Positions 32,028-42,440 of a stretch of DNA of 64,000 bases are shown in pieces. The stretch comes from Nocardia harenae NBRC 108248 (GTDB lineage Bacteria; Actinomycetota; Actinomycetes; Mycobacteriales; Mycobacteriaceae). Positions within the stretch are counted from its first letter, which is position 1, and each line of letters opens with the position of its first letter. Location: the NCBI RefSeq assembly GCF_001612885.1, contig NZ_BDBH01000009.1:186001-250000 (forward strand), in the 5' to 3' direction. A program made the translations under genes and the position numbers. The notes beneath the pieces were generated by a model. That model searched no databases and was not told the DNA's origin. It was given only the letters and a program-made list of their open reading frames with translations.

Positions 32028-33825
32028 GGCCGGTGCGCCCGACCGGTTCGAGGAGAATCTCGGGAATGTCGGTGTGCACCGCCCGCACGAACTCGCCGAG
32101 CCCCTTGGCCTGCGGGTCGGTCCGGGTGCAGGAGGCGACGCCCTCGCCGAGGAAGCCGACGATCACGAAGTTGAGCGCGCGCAGGTTCGCGAACTCGTAG
32201 CGGCGGATCTCGTAGCAGGCGGCCTCCGGGACGAGCGCGCGGAAGCGCTCGGTGCTCAGGTGGGTGCGGAGCCATTCCCAGCGCTGGTCGGTGTCGGCCC
32301 ACAGCCCGACGTTGGCCTTGCCGCCCTTGTCGCCGGAGCGAGCCGCGGCTATCGCGCCGAGCGGCGCGCGGGTGTGCGGGCCGGAGCCGGTCGGCGCAGC
32401 GGCCGGTTCGGGTGCCGACGCGATCACCCCGGTCCAGCGGTCGTCGGTGTGCGGGCAGTGCGGGACGGCCTCCCGGGTGCCGTCGGCGTGGACGACGACG
32501 TGGGCGACCTCGGTGGCGGGGATGGTCGTCGGCCAGTAGACCCCGAACTCGGTGGCGGAGCTGGGCGGGGTGGTCGTGTGGAAACCGGCGTACCCGGCGA
32601 CCGCGAGTTCGAGCACGGCGTCGGAGAACGCCCGGTCGACCGGCGCGCGGTCGCGGTGCTTGACGGTGATCCGCAGGTGCGCGGTGGCCTCGGCGAAGCA
32701 GGTGGGATCCGGGCGGTCGTAGCGCAGCAGCTGGATGTCGACGGCGTCGAACTGCTCGGCGCCACCGAGGGTGTCGAAGAGCAGATCGGTGGTCCAGCGC
32801 GCCTTTTCCTCGATGTCGAGGCCGGTGAGCACCATCGTCATGGTGTTGCGGTAGCCGCCGACGCGGTTCATGGCCACCTTGAGCTGCGCGGGCGGCGGGC
32901 TGCCGGTGGTGCCCGCGACCCGCACCCGGCCGGGGCCGTCCTGGGTGACGGTGAGGGCGTCGAAGCGGGCGACGACGTCGGGGTTGGGGTAGATCGGTGA
33001 GTCCACCTCGTAGAGCAGCTGCGCGATCACCGTCCCCGGGGACACCAGCCCGCCGGTGCCCGGGTGCTTGGTGATGACGAAGCTGCCGTCCGCGGCGAGC
33101 TCGGCGATCGGGGAGCCGGGGAAGCGGCGATCGGTGATCTCGTGCAGGTTCGAGTAGTTTCCCCCGCTGGCCTGGGGGCCGCACTCGATGATGTGCCCGG
33201 CGGCGACCGCGCCGGCCAGCGCGTCGAAATCGGTGCGCTCCCAGCCGTGCCACCAGGCGCCCGCCCCGACCACGAGGGCCGCGTCGGTGACCCGGGGCGC
33301 GATCACGACATCGGCGCCGTGCGTGAGGGCGGCGGCGATGCCCCAGCCGCCGAGGTAGGCGTTGGCCGACACCGGTTCGCTGCCCGCCTCCGCGAGCGCG
33401 TGGCCGGTGTCCAGGTTGCGGAACGGGTACTCCGCGCGCAGCTGGGGCAGCCGGGGCATGAGGTCGTCGCCCTCGATGTGCGCGACCCGCAGGTGCAGGC
33501 CCTGTTCGGCGATGATCTCCCGGATGTGCGCCGCCATCCCGGCCGGGTCCAGACCACCGGCGTTCACGACGACCTTGATGCCGCGCTCGGCACACCGCCG
33601 GGCCACGCGCGCGAACTGGCGGGGGAAAGTGCGCGCGTAGCCGGCGCCGGTGGGTTTGCGGGCCGCTTTCCAGAGGATGAGCATGGTGAGCTCGGCGAGG
33701 TAGTCCCCGGTGACCACATCGATCTCGCCGCCCTCGATCAGGTCCTCGAGGGCGGAGAAGCGGTCGCCGTAGAACGCCGAGGCATTGCCGATGCGCACCG
33801 GGCGGCGCGGCGCGGTGGTGGTCAT
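31990..33825 (-). CDS. atuA: Acyclic terpene utilisation AtuA-like protein (DUF1446)
   Basis: 611 residues. The N-terminal 450 match the DUF1446/AtuA domain ('VRIGNASAFYGDRF', 'VVNAGGLDP', 'GRVRVAGTTGSPPP', 'GGYRNTMTMVLTG'). The last about 110 residues are the small domain often fused to it ('ARSGDKGGKANVGLWA'). In Pseudomonas atuA is the first gene of the acyclic terpene (citronellol/geraniol) degradation operon and is needed for growth, but its biochemical activity is unknown. Here it is last in a five-gene operon with the carboxylase subunits. ATG 33825 follows AAGGAC by about 5 nt and overlaps the previous stop (ATGA). Confidence 0.88.
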   Translation of the reverse strand: MTTTAPRRPVRIGNASAFYGDRFSALEDLIEGGEIDVVTGDYLAELTMLILWKAARKPTGAGYARTFPRQFARVARRCAERGIKVVVNAGGLDPAGMAAHIREIIAEQGLHLRVAHIEGDDLMPRLPQLRAEYPFRNLDTGHALAEAGSEPVSANAYLGGWGIAAALTHGADVVIAPRVTDAALVVGAGAWWHGWERTDFDALAGAVAAGHIIECGPQASGGNYSNLHEITDRRFPGSPIAELAADGSFVITKHPGTGGLVSPGTVIAQLLYEVDSPIYPNPDVVARFDALTVTQDGPGRVRVAGTTGSPPPAQLKVAMNRVGGYRNTMTMVLTGLDIEEKARWTTDLLFDTLGGAEQFDAVDIQLLRYDRPDPTCFAEATAHLRITVKHRDRAPVDRAFSDAVLELAVAGYAGFHTTTPPSSATEFGVYWPTTIPATEVAHVVVHADGTREAVPHCPHTDDRWTGVIASAPEPAAAPTGSGPHTRAPLGAIAAARSGDKGGKANVGLWADTDQRWEWLRTHLSTERFRALVPEAACYEIRRYEFANLRALNFVIVGFLGEGVASCTRTDPQAKGLGEFVRAVHTDIPEILLEPVGRTGLTAAASRGHAER

Positions 33826-34622
33826 GATCGTCCTTCGGTGGGTGGGCGGCCGGGGCCGGGTGCCCCGGCGAAGGCCTGGGCGATCGTCGCCCAGGAGCGC
33901 GCCACCGGGCCGGTGATGGTGAGCGCGGTGTCGAGGGGGTGGCGGCGCTGGGTGACGACGAGCGCGAAATCCTCGGCCGGGCCGGTGATCCGGTCGGTCG
34001 CGTCGTCCGGGCCCCAGCTCCAGGTGGCATCGGTGTCCGGTGCGGTGAGCTCGACCCGCACCGGTGCCTGCGGGACCTCGAGTCCGCGCAGCGCGTGGCT
34101 GAAACCGAAGGTCGAGACGCCGAGGTGGCAGACGCTGCGCAGCCCGCGCCCGAGCGGCTGCGTGGCGCCGATGGTGTCGTAGATGTCGCGGCCGTGGGCC
34201 CAGGTCTCCATGAGCCGGGCGGTGGCCGAGGAGGCGACGCTCATGGGCGGCCCGAACCACGGCAGCCTGCGGCGGGGGTCCTGCTCGGCGAAGGCGGCCA
34301 GCAGGTGTCGTCGCGCGGTGCCGAACCAGTCGAAGAGCTCCGCGACCGGCAGCCCGCGGCTGTCGGCGGCGACCAGGTCCGGGAAATTGTCCCCGTGCGC
34401 GACCAGCCGGGCCGCGTCGAGCTCGAACCGGGCGGGGTCGGCCAGTGCCAGCGCCGCGCAGTCGTCGAAGTAGGCCAGGTGCGAGACCTGGTCGCGCACC
34501 GCCCACCCCGCGGCCGGGGTCGGCTGCTCCCAGTGCGCCTCGGTGAGGGCGGCCAGCGTCTCGGTGAGCCGGTCGGTCTCCCAGGCGAGATCGGCGAGCA
34601 GCGCGGGAAAGTCCAGTCCCAT
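33822..34622 (-). CDS. TIGR03084-family metal-binding protein (DinB/MDMPI-like)
   Basis: 266 residues. An N-terminal DinB/mycothiol-dependent maleylpyruvate isomerase-like four-helix bundle includes 'WAVRDQVSHLAYFD' and 'METWAHGRDIYD', whose histidines would bind a divalent metal. A C-terminal domain with 'TWSWGPDDATDRITGPAEDFALVVTQR' follows. TIGR03084 proteins are found next to AtuA/DUF1446 genes in actinobacteria; a thiol-dependent isomerase or transferase step is a reasonable guess given the fold. It is joined to the enoyl-CoA hydratase gene by a 1-nt overlap (TGATG). Confidence 0.85.
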   Translation of the reverse strand: MGLDFPALLADLAWETDRLTETLAALTEAHWEQPTPAAGWAVRDQVSHLAYFDDCAALALADPARFELDAARLVAHGDNFPDLVAADSRGLPVAELFDWFGTARRHLLAAFAEQDPRRRLPWFGPPMSVASSATARLMETWAHGRDIYDTIGATQPLGRGLRSVCHLGVSTFGFSHALRGLEVPQAPVRVELTAPDTDATWSWGPDDATDRITGPAEDFALVVTQRRHPLDTALTITGPVARSWATIAQAFAGAPGPGRPPTEGRS

Positions 34623-35383
34623 CACTGCCCCCGCCAGACCGGGCTGCGCTTCTCCACGAAGGCGCGCATTCCCTCCTGCGCGTCCCCGGAGGTGTAGACG
34701 GGGGCCCAGAGCTGCTCGGCCTCGTCGAACGCCGCGCTGAGCGGGAGTTCGGCGGTCAGCCCCGCGGTGCGCTTGCCTGCCAGCACCGAGAGCGGCGCGT
34801 TCCCGGCGATCTGGGCGGCGAGCTCGCCCGCGGCCGCCAGCAGCTGGTCCGGTTCGGCGAGCCGGTTCACGAAGCCGATGTCGTACGCGCGTTCGGCGGT
34901 CAGCGGCCGCCCGGTGAGCAGCAGCTCCATCGCGATCCGGCGCGGGATCATCTGGGCGAGCGGCGCCGCCCACGGCGCGCCCCTGCCGACTCGGACCTCG
35001 GAGATGGCGAAGGTCGCGGTGGTGGCGGCGACGCACAGGTCGCAGCTCTGCGCCAGCAGGAAGCCACCGGCGAAGGCCGCGCCGTTCACCGCGGCGATGG
35101 TCGGTTTGTCCACCTGGATATTGCGGCCGAACTGGGGCACGTAGTCCGGCGGCGGGATGGTCAGCCCCTCCGCCGACATCTCGGCGAGGTCGCCGCCCGC
35201 GCAGAAGGCCTTCGTGCCGCTGCCGGTGAGGACGAGCACCCGGGCGTCGTCGTCGGCGGCGAAGCGCCGCGCGCCCTCGAACAGCCCCGCGCGGACCTCC
35301 CGGTTCAGGCTGTTGCGGGCCTCGGGGCGGTCGATCGTCAGCCAGGCGATGCCGTCGCGCAGCTCGTAGCGGACCGCGGTCAC
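34622..35383 (-). CDS. Enoyl-CoA hydratase/isomerase family protein (AtuE-like position)
   Basis: 253 residues with the crotonase fold: 'RPEARNSLNREV', the oxyanion loop 'AFCAGGDLAEM', and 'NGAAFAGGFLLA'. In ordinary hydratases that last stretch ends 'GGGCELA', so the first catalytic Glu is replaced by Leu. The second is present in 'ISEVRVGRG'. The gene lies between carboxylase and AtuA genes, where Pseudomonas has atuE (isohexenylglutaconyl-CoA hydratase), so hydration of a carboxylated terpenoid CoA is the expected job, but the changed residue leaves isomerase or other crotonase chemistry possible. The GTG start at 35383 overlaps the previous stop (GTGA). Confidence 0.86.
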   Translation of the reverse strand: MTAVRYELRDGIAWLTIDRPEARNSLNREVRAGLFEGARRFAADDDARVLVLTGSGTKAFCAGGDLAEMSAEGLTIPPPDYVPQFGRNIQVDKPTIAAVNGAAFAGGFLLAQSCDLCVAATTATFAISEVRVGRGAPWAAPLAQMIPRRIAMELLLTGRPLTAERAYDIGFVNRLAEPDQLLAAAGELAAQIAGNAPLSVLAGKRTAGLTAELPLSAAFDEAEQLWAPVYTSGDAQEGMRAFVEKRSPVWRGQ

Positions 35384-37374
35384 GACGCCGCCCCCTCGGC
35401 CTCGACGACGGCGAGAATCTGCCCGGCGTCGACCTGGGCCGCGGTGGTCACCGGGATCTTTACCACGATGCCGTCGGCCGGGGCGCGCACCGTGTGCTCC
35501 ATCTTCATGGCCTCCAGCACCAGCACCGGGTCGCCGGTGCGGACCCGCGCACCCTCGCCGACCTCGATCCGCACCACCGTGCCCGGCATCGGGGCGAGCA
35601 GCGAGCCTGCCTCGTCGGGGTCGGCCGGCTCGGGGAACCGGTCGATCTCGCGCAGCGCGGTGGCGCCGAGCGGACTGTCGACGTACCAGGTCGCACCGGT
35701 GCGGATGAGCCGATAGCCCCGGCGCACGCCGTCGATCTCCGCGTCGACCTCCGTCCCGGAGGCCGCGAGAACGGTCACCGGTCCCGGCTGCCACTCGTCC
35801 ACGGTGGCCTCCACTTGATCCCGGCGCACCCGGTAGGAGACGTTCAGGGTGGTCTCGCCCGCGGCGAAGGAGATCGCCTGCGGTGCGCTGTAGAGGGTGC
35901 GCCAGCCGGAGGGCAGCCCGCGGAGGACCGGCGCCTGTTCGCGCCGCTGTGCCTGCCCGGCCACGGCCGCGACCAGGGCATGGACCCGGACCGCGTCCGC
36001 GCTCGCCGCCGCGGTGGCGGCCAGCGCGCCCGCGCCGCGGCGTTCCAGCCAGCCGGTATCGATGGCCCCCGCCCGGAACTCGGGATCGCGCAGGATGCCG
36101 ATCAGCAGGTCGCGATTGGTGGTGACGCCGTGCACGGTGGTCTCGCGCAGCGCCCGCGCCAGCAGGTCGCAGGCCTCGTCGCGGGTGGCGCCGTGCGCGA
36201 TCACCTTGGCCAGCATCGGGTCGTAGTGGGTGCTCACCGTCTGCCCCGAGGTGAAGCCGGAGTCGACCCGGAGGCCGGGCAGCTCGGGGAACCGCAGGGT
36301 GCTGAGCAGGCCGGAGACCGGGACGAAACCGGCCGCGACGTCCTCGGCGTACAGCCGCACCTCCACCGCGTGGCCCCGCGACCCGGCCGCGGCGACCTCG
36401 GGCGGCAGCGGCTCGCCCGCGGCGACCAGCAGCTGCGCGCGGACCAGGTCGGTGCCGGTGACGAGCTCGGTCACCGGGTGCTCCACCTGCAGCCGGGTGT
36501 TCACCTCCAGGAAGTAGAACGCGCCGTCCGGCGCCATGACGAATTCGACGGTGCCCGCGCCGGTGTAGGAGAGCGCCTTGCCCGCCGCGATCGCGGCCCG
36601 GCCCAGCTCGGCGCGCAGCTCCGCGTGCACGACCGCGGAGGGGGATTCCTCGACGATCTTCTGGTAGCGGCGCTGGATCGAGCATTCCCGCTCGCCGAGG
36701 TGCACCACCGCGCCCGAGCTGTCGCCGAAGATCTGCACCTCGATGTGGCGCGGCGATTCCACGAACTTCTCCAGGAACACCGTGCCGTCCCCGAACGCCG
36801 ATGCGGCCTCGCGGGTCGCGCTGCGCACCGCCTCGGCCAGCTCGCCGGGGCCGGTGACGATCCGCATGCCCCGTCCGCCGCCACCGAAGGCGGCCTTGAC
36901 CAGGATCGGGAAGCCGATGCCTTCGGCGGCGGCGGCGAGCTCGGCGGGGTCGTCGCCGGTGACCGTCGCGCCGGGAAGCACCGGGACTCCGGCGGCGGCC
37001 ATGATCTCCTTGGCCTCGATCTTGGAGCCCATCGCCGCGATGGCCGCGGGCGACGGCCCGACGAAGACCACCCCGGCCGCCGCGCAGGCACGGGCGAAGT
37101 CGGCGTTCTCGGAGAGGAAGCCGTAGCCGGGGTGCACGGCGTCGGCGCCGGTGCGGCGGGCCGCGTCCAGCACCAGATCGGTGCGCAGGTAGGTCTCGGC
37201 GGGCGTGGAGCCGGGTAGCCGGACCGCCTCGTCGGCGGCGTGCACGTGCGGGGCGTCGCGATCGGGGTCGGAGTAGAGCGCGACGGTCGCGATATCCATG
37301 GTGCGCGCGGTGCGCATGATGCGCGCGGCGATCTCACCGCGGTTGGCGACGAGAAGTTTGCGGAGAACAGGCAT
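35380..37374 (-). CDS. Acyl-CoA carboxylase alpha subunit (biotin carboxylase plus BCCP), AtuF-like
   Basis: 664 residues: biotin carboxylase domain (1 to about 450; 'LVANRGEIAARIMRTAR', ATP-grasp 'KAAFGGGGRGMRIV', 'EVNTRLQVEHPVTE'), a linker, and a C-terminal biotin carrier domain whose biotinylated Lys is K624 in 'EAMKMEH'. It carboxylates biotin with ATP and bicarbonate and hands it to the beta subunit encoded 9 bp upstream. Acetyl/propionyl-, methylcrotonyl- and geranyl-CoA carboxylases share this design; the AtuA and hydratase neighbours favour a geranyl-like or other beta-methyl-branched enoyl-CoA. Confidence 0.92.
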   Translation of the reverse strand: MPVLRKLLVANRGEIAARIMRTARTMDIATVALYSDPDRDAPHVHAADEAVRLPGSTPAETYLRTDLVLDAARRTGADAVHPGYGFLSENADFARACAAAGVVFVGPSPAAIAAMGSKIEAKEIMAAAGVPVLPGATVTGDDPAELAAAAEGIGFPILVKAAFGGGGRGMRIVTGPGELAEAVRSATREAASAFGDGTVFLEKFVESPRHIEVQIFGDSSGAVVHLGERECSIQRRYQKIVEESPSAVVHAELRAELGRAAIAAGKALSYTGAGTVEFVMAPDGAFYFLEVNTRLQVEHPVTELVTGTDLVRAQLLVAAGEPLPPEVAAAGSRGHAVEVRLYAEDVAAGFVPVSGLLSTLRFPELPGLRVDSGFTSGQTVSTHYDPMLAKVIAHGATRDEACDLLARALRETTVHGVTTNRDLLIGILRDPEFRAGAIDTGWLERRGAGALAATAAASADAVRVHALVAAVAGQAQRREQAPVLRGLPSGWRTLYSAPQAISFAAGETTLNVSYRVRRDQVEATVDEWQPGPVTVLAASGTEVDAEIDGVRRGYRLIRTGATWYVDSPLGATALREIDRFPEPADPDEAGSLLAPMPGTVVRIEVGEGARVRTGDPVLVLEAMKMEHTVRAPADGIVVKIPVTTAAQVDAGQILAVVEAEGAAS

Positions 37375-37383
37375 CGCCAGACC

Positions 37384-38982
<1,599 letters not shown>

Positions 38983-39040
38983 CAGCCCCGCCTTTCGGGT
39001 GTGCTCGGGAACGATGACGGTGGCGTGTGGACGCAGTGCC

Positions 39041-39072
39041 GTGAGTTAGTGAATGGCCATACACTAACTCAC
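39041..39072. promoter_or_regulatory. Operator 1: large palindrome containing TTAGTG-N10-CACTAA, before the Atu-like operon
   Basis: Perfect 11-bp arms (GTGAGTTAGTG / CACTAACTCAC) flank a 10-bp centre that is itself palindromic apart from its outer bases. It sits between the carboxylase operon and the nitronate monooxygenase-like gene, overlapping the stop codon of the latter (39069-39071). Related sites with the same core and spacing occur at 40098-40119 and 49712-49733. Confidence 0.8.
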
Positions 39073-40076
39073 GCGGAGCGCTCCGGGAAACCCCCGGGGA
39101 CCGGGGAATTGGCGTTCGGCGAGCGGCCGAGCGCTCGATTGCCCCCGATGGGGAAGGGGGTGTCCGTCGAACGGGGGATCCCGATGGCCGTGCGGTACTC
39201 CTCGGCCAGTGCGGCGACCACCTCGGCGACCGGGGTGACCTCGGTGACGGCGCCGACGCCGTGGCCCGCGCTCCACGCGGTGCGGTTGCGCAGCAGCCGG
39301 TCCTGGGCGAAGCCGGTGGCTGCCGGGTCGTCGGCACCGGCGCGGTCCAGCCACGAGGCGAGCAGGCTCGCGGGAATGCCGCCGACCCGGTCCGACAGCC
39401 GCACCTCGTCCATCGAGGATTCGACGACGGCGCTGCGGTAGGCCGGGTCGGCGAGGCTCTCCGGCGTGGCGATGAATCGGGTGCCGAGGTGCACCAGGTC
39501 GGCGCCGAGGGTGAGCGCCGCCGCCATGGCCACTCCGTCGGTGATCCCGCCCGCGAGCACGATCGGGCCGTCGAAGCGGGCGCGGACCGCGCGGACGAAC
39601 GCGAAGGGGTTCGCCCAGCCGGTCTGCCCGCCGGCCCCCGCGGTGAGCAGCACCAGGCCGTCGGCGCCCGCGGCGAGCGCGCGCTCGGCGTGCGCCAGAT
39701 TCGCCACGTCGGCGAAGACCAGGCAACCGATGTCGTGCAGCGGCCCGACCACCGGCGCGGGTGACCCGACGCTGGTCACGACCAGTTCGACGCGATGCCG
39801 GAGGAGGCACGCCAGGTCGGCGGCGAGCCGGGCGTTGCTGCGGTGCACCACCAGGTTCGGGGCGACGGGGGCCGCGTCGAGCTCCGCCAGCGCGGCGGCG
39901 ATCTCCGTCAGCCAGCCGTCCAGCTCCCGCTCGTCGGCGGCGTTGTGCGTGGGAAACGAGCCGATGACCCCGGCGGCAGCGGCGGCGGTGACGAGGCCGG
40001 GGCCGGAGACCGCCGTCATGGGGGCGGCGATGGCCGGGATGGTCAGCCGGTCGGTCAGGGCGGCGGGAAGCGGCAC
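39069..40076 (-). CDS. Nitronate monooxygenase-like / NPD-family FMN oxidoreductase
   Basis: 335 residues forming an FMN-binding TIM barrel: 'IPAIAAPMTAVSGPGLV', 'VTSVGSPAPVV', 'GADGLVLLTAGAGGQTG', 'IVLAGGITDGVAMAAALTLGADLVHLGTRF' as separate strands with the phosphate-binding 'GG..' and 'GTRF' motifs. Members oxidise nitronates or act as enoyl-reductase-like or other flavin enzymes in lipid pathways, and many in actinobacterial catabolic clusters are untested. GTG 40076 follows GAGGAG with 4 nt spacing. Operator 2 lies 20-45 bp upstream, and operator 1 lies at its 3' end. Confidence 0.85.
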   Translation of the reverse strand: MPLPAALTDRLTIPAIAAPMTAVSGPGLVTAAAAAGVIGSFPTHNAADERELDGWLTEIAAALAELDAAPVAPNLVVHRSNARLAADLACLLRHRVELVVTSVGSPAPVVGPLHDIGCLVFADVANLAHAERALAAGADGLVLLTAGAGGQTGWANPFAFVRAVRARFDGPIVLAGGITDGVAMAAALTLGADLVHLGTRFIATPESLADPAYRSAVVESSMDEVRLSDRVGGIPASLLASWLDRAGADDPAATGFAQDRLLRNRTAWSAGHGVGAVTEVTPVAEVVAALAEEYRTAIGIPRSTDTPFPIGGNRALGRSPNANSPVPGGFPERSA

Positions 40077-40097
40077 GATGCTCCTCTAGCGAATCTG

Positions 40098-40119
40098 ATA
40101 GTGAACCACGAATCACTAA
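40098..40119. promoter_or_regulatory. Operator 2: ATAGTG-N10-CACTAA before the nitronate monooxygenase-like gene
   Basis: The half sites TAGTG and CACTA are inverted and spaced by 10 bp exactly as in operator 1. The element lies 22 bp upstream of the start codon, where a bound repressor would block transcription. Confidence 0.7.
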
Positions 40120-40257
40120 GCGTAGGCACTCTCGCGCACCGGCGGGGCGGGACGGCTTGACACGGTGATGTGGATCACTGCAAGGTGTGGTGAGTGAATC
40201 GCGCGGCACAACGGGCGGGCGGCTGTGCCGCTGAGGGGTAGCCCGGAGAAGGGCACT

Positions 40258-41232
40258 GTGGCAATGACGGCACCGGCCGGCAATCATCCATCGGGCGGCC
40301 TCGGGTCCGCGCACGACCGGACCGCTGGGGCACGGTTCGAGTCCGGCCTACTTCGCGGGCACCGGGATCCGGGGCCGCACCGGCTACCCGCGGCGTTCGC
40401 GCGGCTGCGAGCACTCGGCGACACCGCCGAGCTGCTGGCCGCGGTACCGGCCGAGCTCTGCGCGGCCGGCGGTTTCGACCGCGCGCTCATCGCCGAGGTG
40501 GACGGCTCGGCCTGGCGGCCGCTGCGCTGGCACCGCCCCGGCGCCGACGTCGCCGCCCCGCCGGGCATCGTCGTCGCGCTGGCCTCCCCGCTGCTGGAGG
40601 CGGAGGTGGTCCGCCGCAGGCTGCCCGCGCTCGTGACCGAGGCCGCAGGCGAGCCGCGCGCGCACCGTGCGCTGGTCCGGCTGGCCGGGACCAGGGAGTA
40701 CGTGGTGGCGCCGATCGTCGCCGAGGAGACGGTGATCGCCCTGCTGCACGCCGACACCGCGGCGACCGGCCGCCCGCTCACCGTCGCCGACCGCGAAACG
40801 CTGCGCCGCTTCGCCGACACCGTGGGGGTGATCCACGAGCGCCTGGCGCTGGCCGAGCGCATCGACCGGCAGCGGGCGGAGTTCGAGGCGGCCGCCGCGG
40901 CGCTGGCGGAGGTGTTCACCGCGCACCCCTCGCGGGCGCTCCCCGGACCCGCGGTGCGGGGAGCCGTGGCGCTACCCGCGGGCCCGCTCGCCGCGCGCCG
41001 CGGTGCGGCGCCGGGAGCGCAGGGCGGTGCACCGCTCACCGACCGGGAGCGGGAGGTGATGGGGCTGCTGGTCGCGGGCGCCACCAACGCCCAGATCGCG
41101 GCGCGGCTCACCGTCGCCGAGAGCACGGTCAAATCCCATGTGAAGCACATTCTGCACAAGCTGGGCGCGCCCAACCGGGCAGGCGCGATCGCGCGCTACG
41201 TGCAGGCCACGAGGTACGAGCGGAGCGCGTGA
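40258..41232 (+). CDS. LuxR-family transcriptional regulator with GAF-like domain (tandem copy 1)
   Basis: 324 residues. A GAF-like sensor (about 45-205; '[15 protein letters not shown]', '[19 protein letters not shown]') is followed by a LuxR/GerE helix-turn-helix at the end ('[20 protein letters not shown]', then '[16 protein letters not shown]'). There is no phosphoacceptor receiver domain, so it likely senses a small molecule directly. The GTG at 40258 is preferred because GGAGAAGGG precedes it; in-frame alternatives are GTG 40225 and ATG 40264. Its stop overlaps the start of the next, similar regulator. Confidence 0.85.
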   Translation: MAMTAPAGNHPSGGLGSAHDRTAGARFESGLLRGHRDPGPHRLPAAFARLRALGDTAELLAAVPAELCAAGGFDRALIAEVDGSAWRPLRWHRPGADVAAPPGIVVALASPLLEAEVVRRRLPALVTEAAGEPRAHRALVRLAGTREYVVAPIVAEETVIALLHADTAATGRPLTVADRETLRRFADTVGVIHERLALAERIDRQRAEFEAAAAALAEVFTAHPSRALPGPAVRGAVALPAGPLAARRGAAPGAQGGAPLTDREREVMGLLVAGATNAQIAARLTVAESTVKSHVKHILHKLGAPNRAGAIARYVQATRYERSA

Positions 41233-42401
41233 TGGTGGTATCGATCACCGCCGACCCCGCGGCAGGCGCGGCGACGGCCCGCGCCCGGACCGCCAAGCGG
41301 CGCGAGGACGAGCTGGCCGCCGTGCTCGCGCAGCTGCGCGCAGCGGTGCTCCGCGAATGCGGTGACGCCGTGCTCCCCGATCCCCGCACCGAGGGCGCCT
41401 GGCGCGCCGCGGAGACGGTCTCCGCCCTGATCCACCGCTGCCTGGCGGCGCTGCGCGATATCCCGGCGGGTCAGAAGCAGCGGGCCCAGCGGGTATGCGG
41501 CCTTGTTCTCCAGTTGCAGCGGCTGGCGCTCGACCTCTACCTGCACGACACCGCGCAGCGCAGCGGCAGGCTGGCCGACTGCGCCGCCGGGCTGAGCCGG
41601 CTTCGCTCGGTCCCCGACCCGGCCGCGCTGCTCGACTCCGCCTGCGGAGAGATCGTGCTGCGCTGCGGTTTCCAGCGGGTGGTGCTCTCCCGGGTGGGGG
41701 CGCGAAGCTGGAGCCCGTGGCTGTCGCACTTCGCCGCCGACACCGACGCGGGTTCCTGGATCTCGGAGTGGATCGGCCAGCAGATCCCACTCGAGCCGTA
41801 CGCCCCGGAGGCGCGGATGCTGACCGACCGGCGGGCGTCGCTGGTCCAGGACACCGCCAGTGCCGGGGTGTACCGGCCGATCATCGTCGACGCCGGGCGT
41901 TCCCGCTCCTACGTGGTCGCCCCGGTGCTGCACGGGGACGAGGTGGTGGGGATGGTGCACGCGGACCACCACCCGTCGGCGCGTCGGGCCGACGAGACCG
42001 ACCGGGACATCCTCTGGGCCTTCACCGACGGCTTCGGGCACCTCTACGAGCGCACCGTCCTGCTGGATCGGCTGCGCAGCCAGCGCGACCACGCGCGGGA
42101 ACTGGTCGGCGCCGCGGTGCGCCGGATGGACGAGCTCTGCGAAACCGGCGCCGTGCTCGCCCGCGACAACGACCGGGAGGGCGCCGCTGGCACGGCGCCG
42201 GGGGCACATCCGGAATCCGGGCTGACCGTCCGGGAAGCCGAGGTGCTGCGGTTGATGGCCGAGGGCCGGACCAACCGCGCCATCGCCGATCGCCTGGTGA
42301 TCACCGAGGGCACCGTGAAATCGCACGTCAAGCACATTCTGCGGAAACTGGGCGCGGTGAACCGGGCGCAGGCGATCGCCTGGTCGCTGGCGCGCGAATG
42401 A
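41232..42401 (+). CDS. LuxR-family transcriptional regulator with GAF-like domain (tandem copy 2)
   Basis: 389 residues with a longer N-terminal helical part, a GAF-like region (about 130-280; 'VVLSRVGARSWSPWLSHF', 'SYVVAPVLHGDEVVGMVHAD') and a C-terminal LuxR helix-turn-helix ('LTVREAEVLRLMAEGRTNRA', '[16 protein letters not shown]'). The DNA-binding helices are nearly the same as in copy 1, so the two may bind the same site or heterodimerise. ATG 41232 overlaps the previous stop by 1 nt (TGATG) and has GGAG 6 nt upstream; GTG 41229 is the alternative. Confidence 0.85.
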   Translation: MVVSITADPAAGAATARARTAKRREDELAAVLAQLRAAVLRECGDAVLPDPRTEGAWRAAETVSALIHRCLAALRDIPAGQKQRAQRVCGLVLQLQRLALDLYLHDTAQRSGRLADCAAGLSRLRSVPDPAALLDSACGEIVLRCGFQRVVLSRVGARSWSPWLSHFAADTDAGSWISEWIGQQIPLEPYAPEARMLTDRRASLVQDTASAGVYRPIIVDAGRSRSYVVAPVLHGDEVVGMVHADHHPSARRADETDRDILWAFTDGFGHLYERTVLLDRLRSQRDHARELVGAAVRRMDELCETGAVLARDNDREGAAGTAPGAHPESGLTVREAEVLRLMAEGRTNRAIADRLVITEGTVKSHVKHILRKLGAVNRAQAIAWSLARE

Positions 42402-42404
42402 CGG

Positions 42405-42435
42405 CGGTGGGCTCTGCCTGCGGCCGAGCCCACCG
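42405..42435. terminator. Hairpin terminator between convergent genes
   Basis: A perfect 10-bp stem (CGGTGGGCTC / GAGCCCACCG) with an 11-nt loop fills the 39-bp space between the stop of the LuxR gene (plus) and the stop of the acyl-CoA dehydrogenase gene (minus). Confidence 0.75.
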
Positions 42436-42440
42436 AACGA

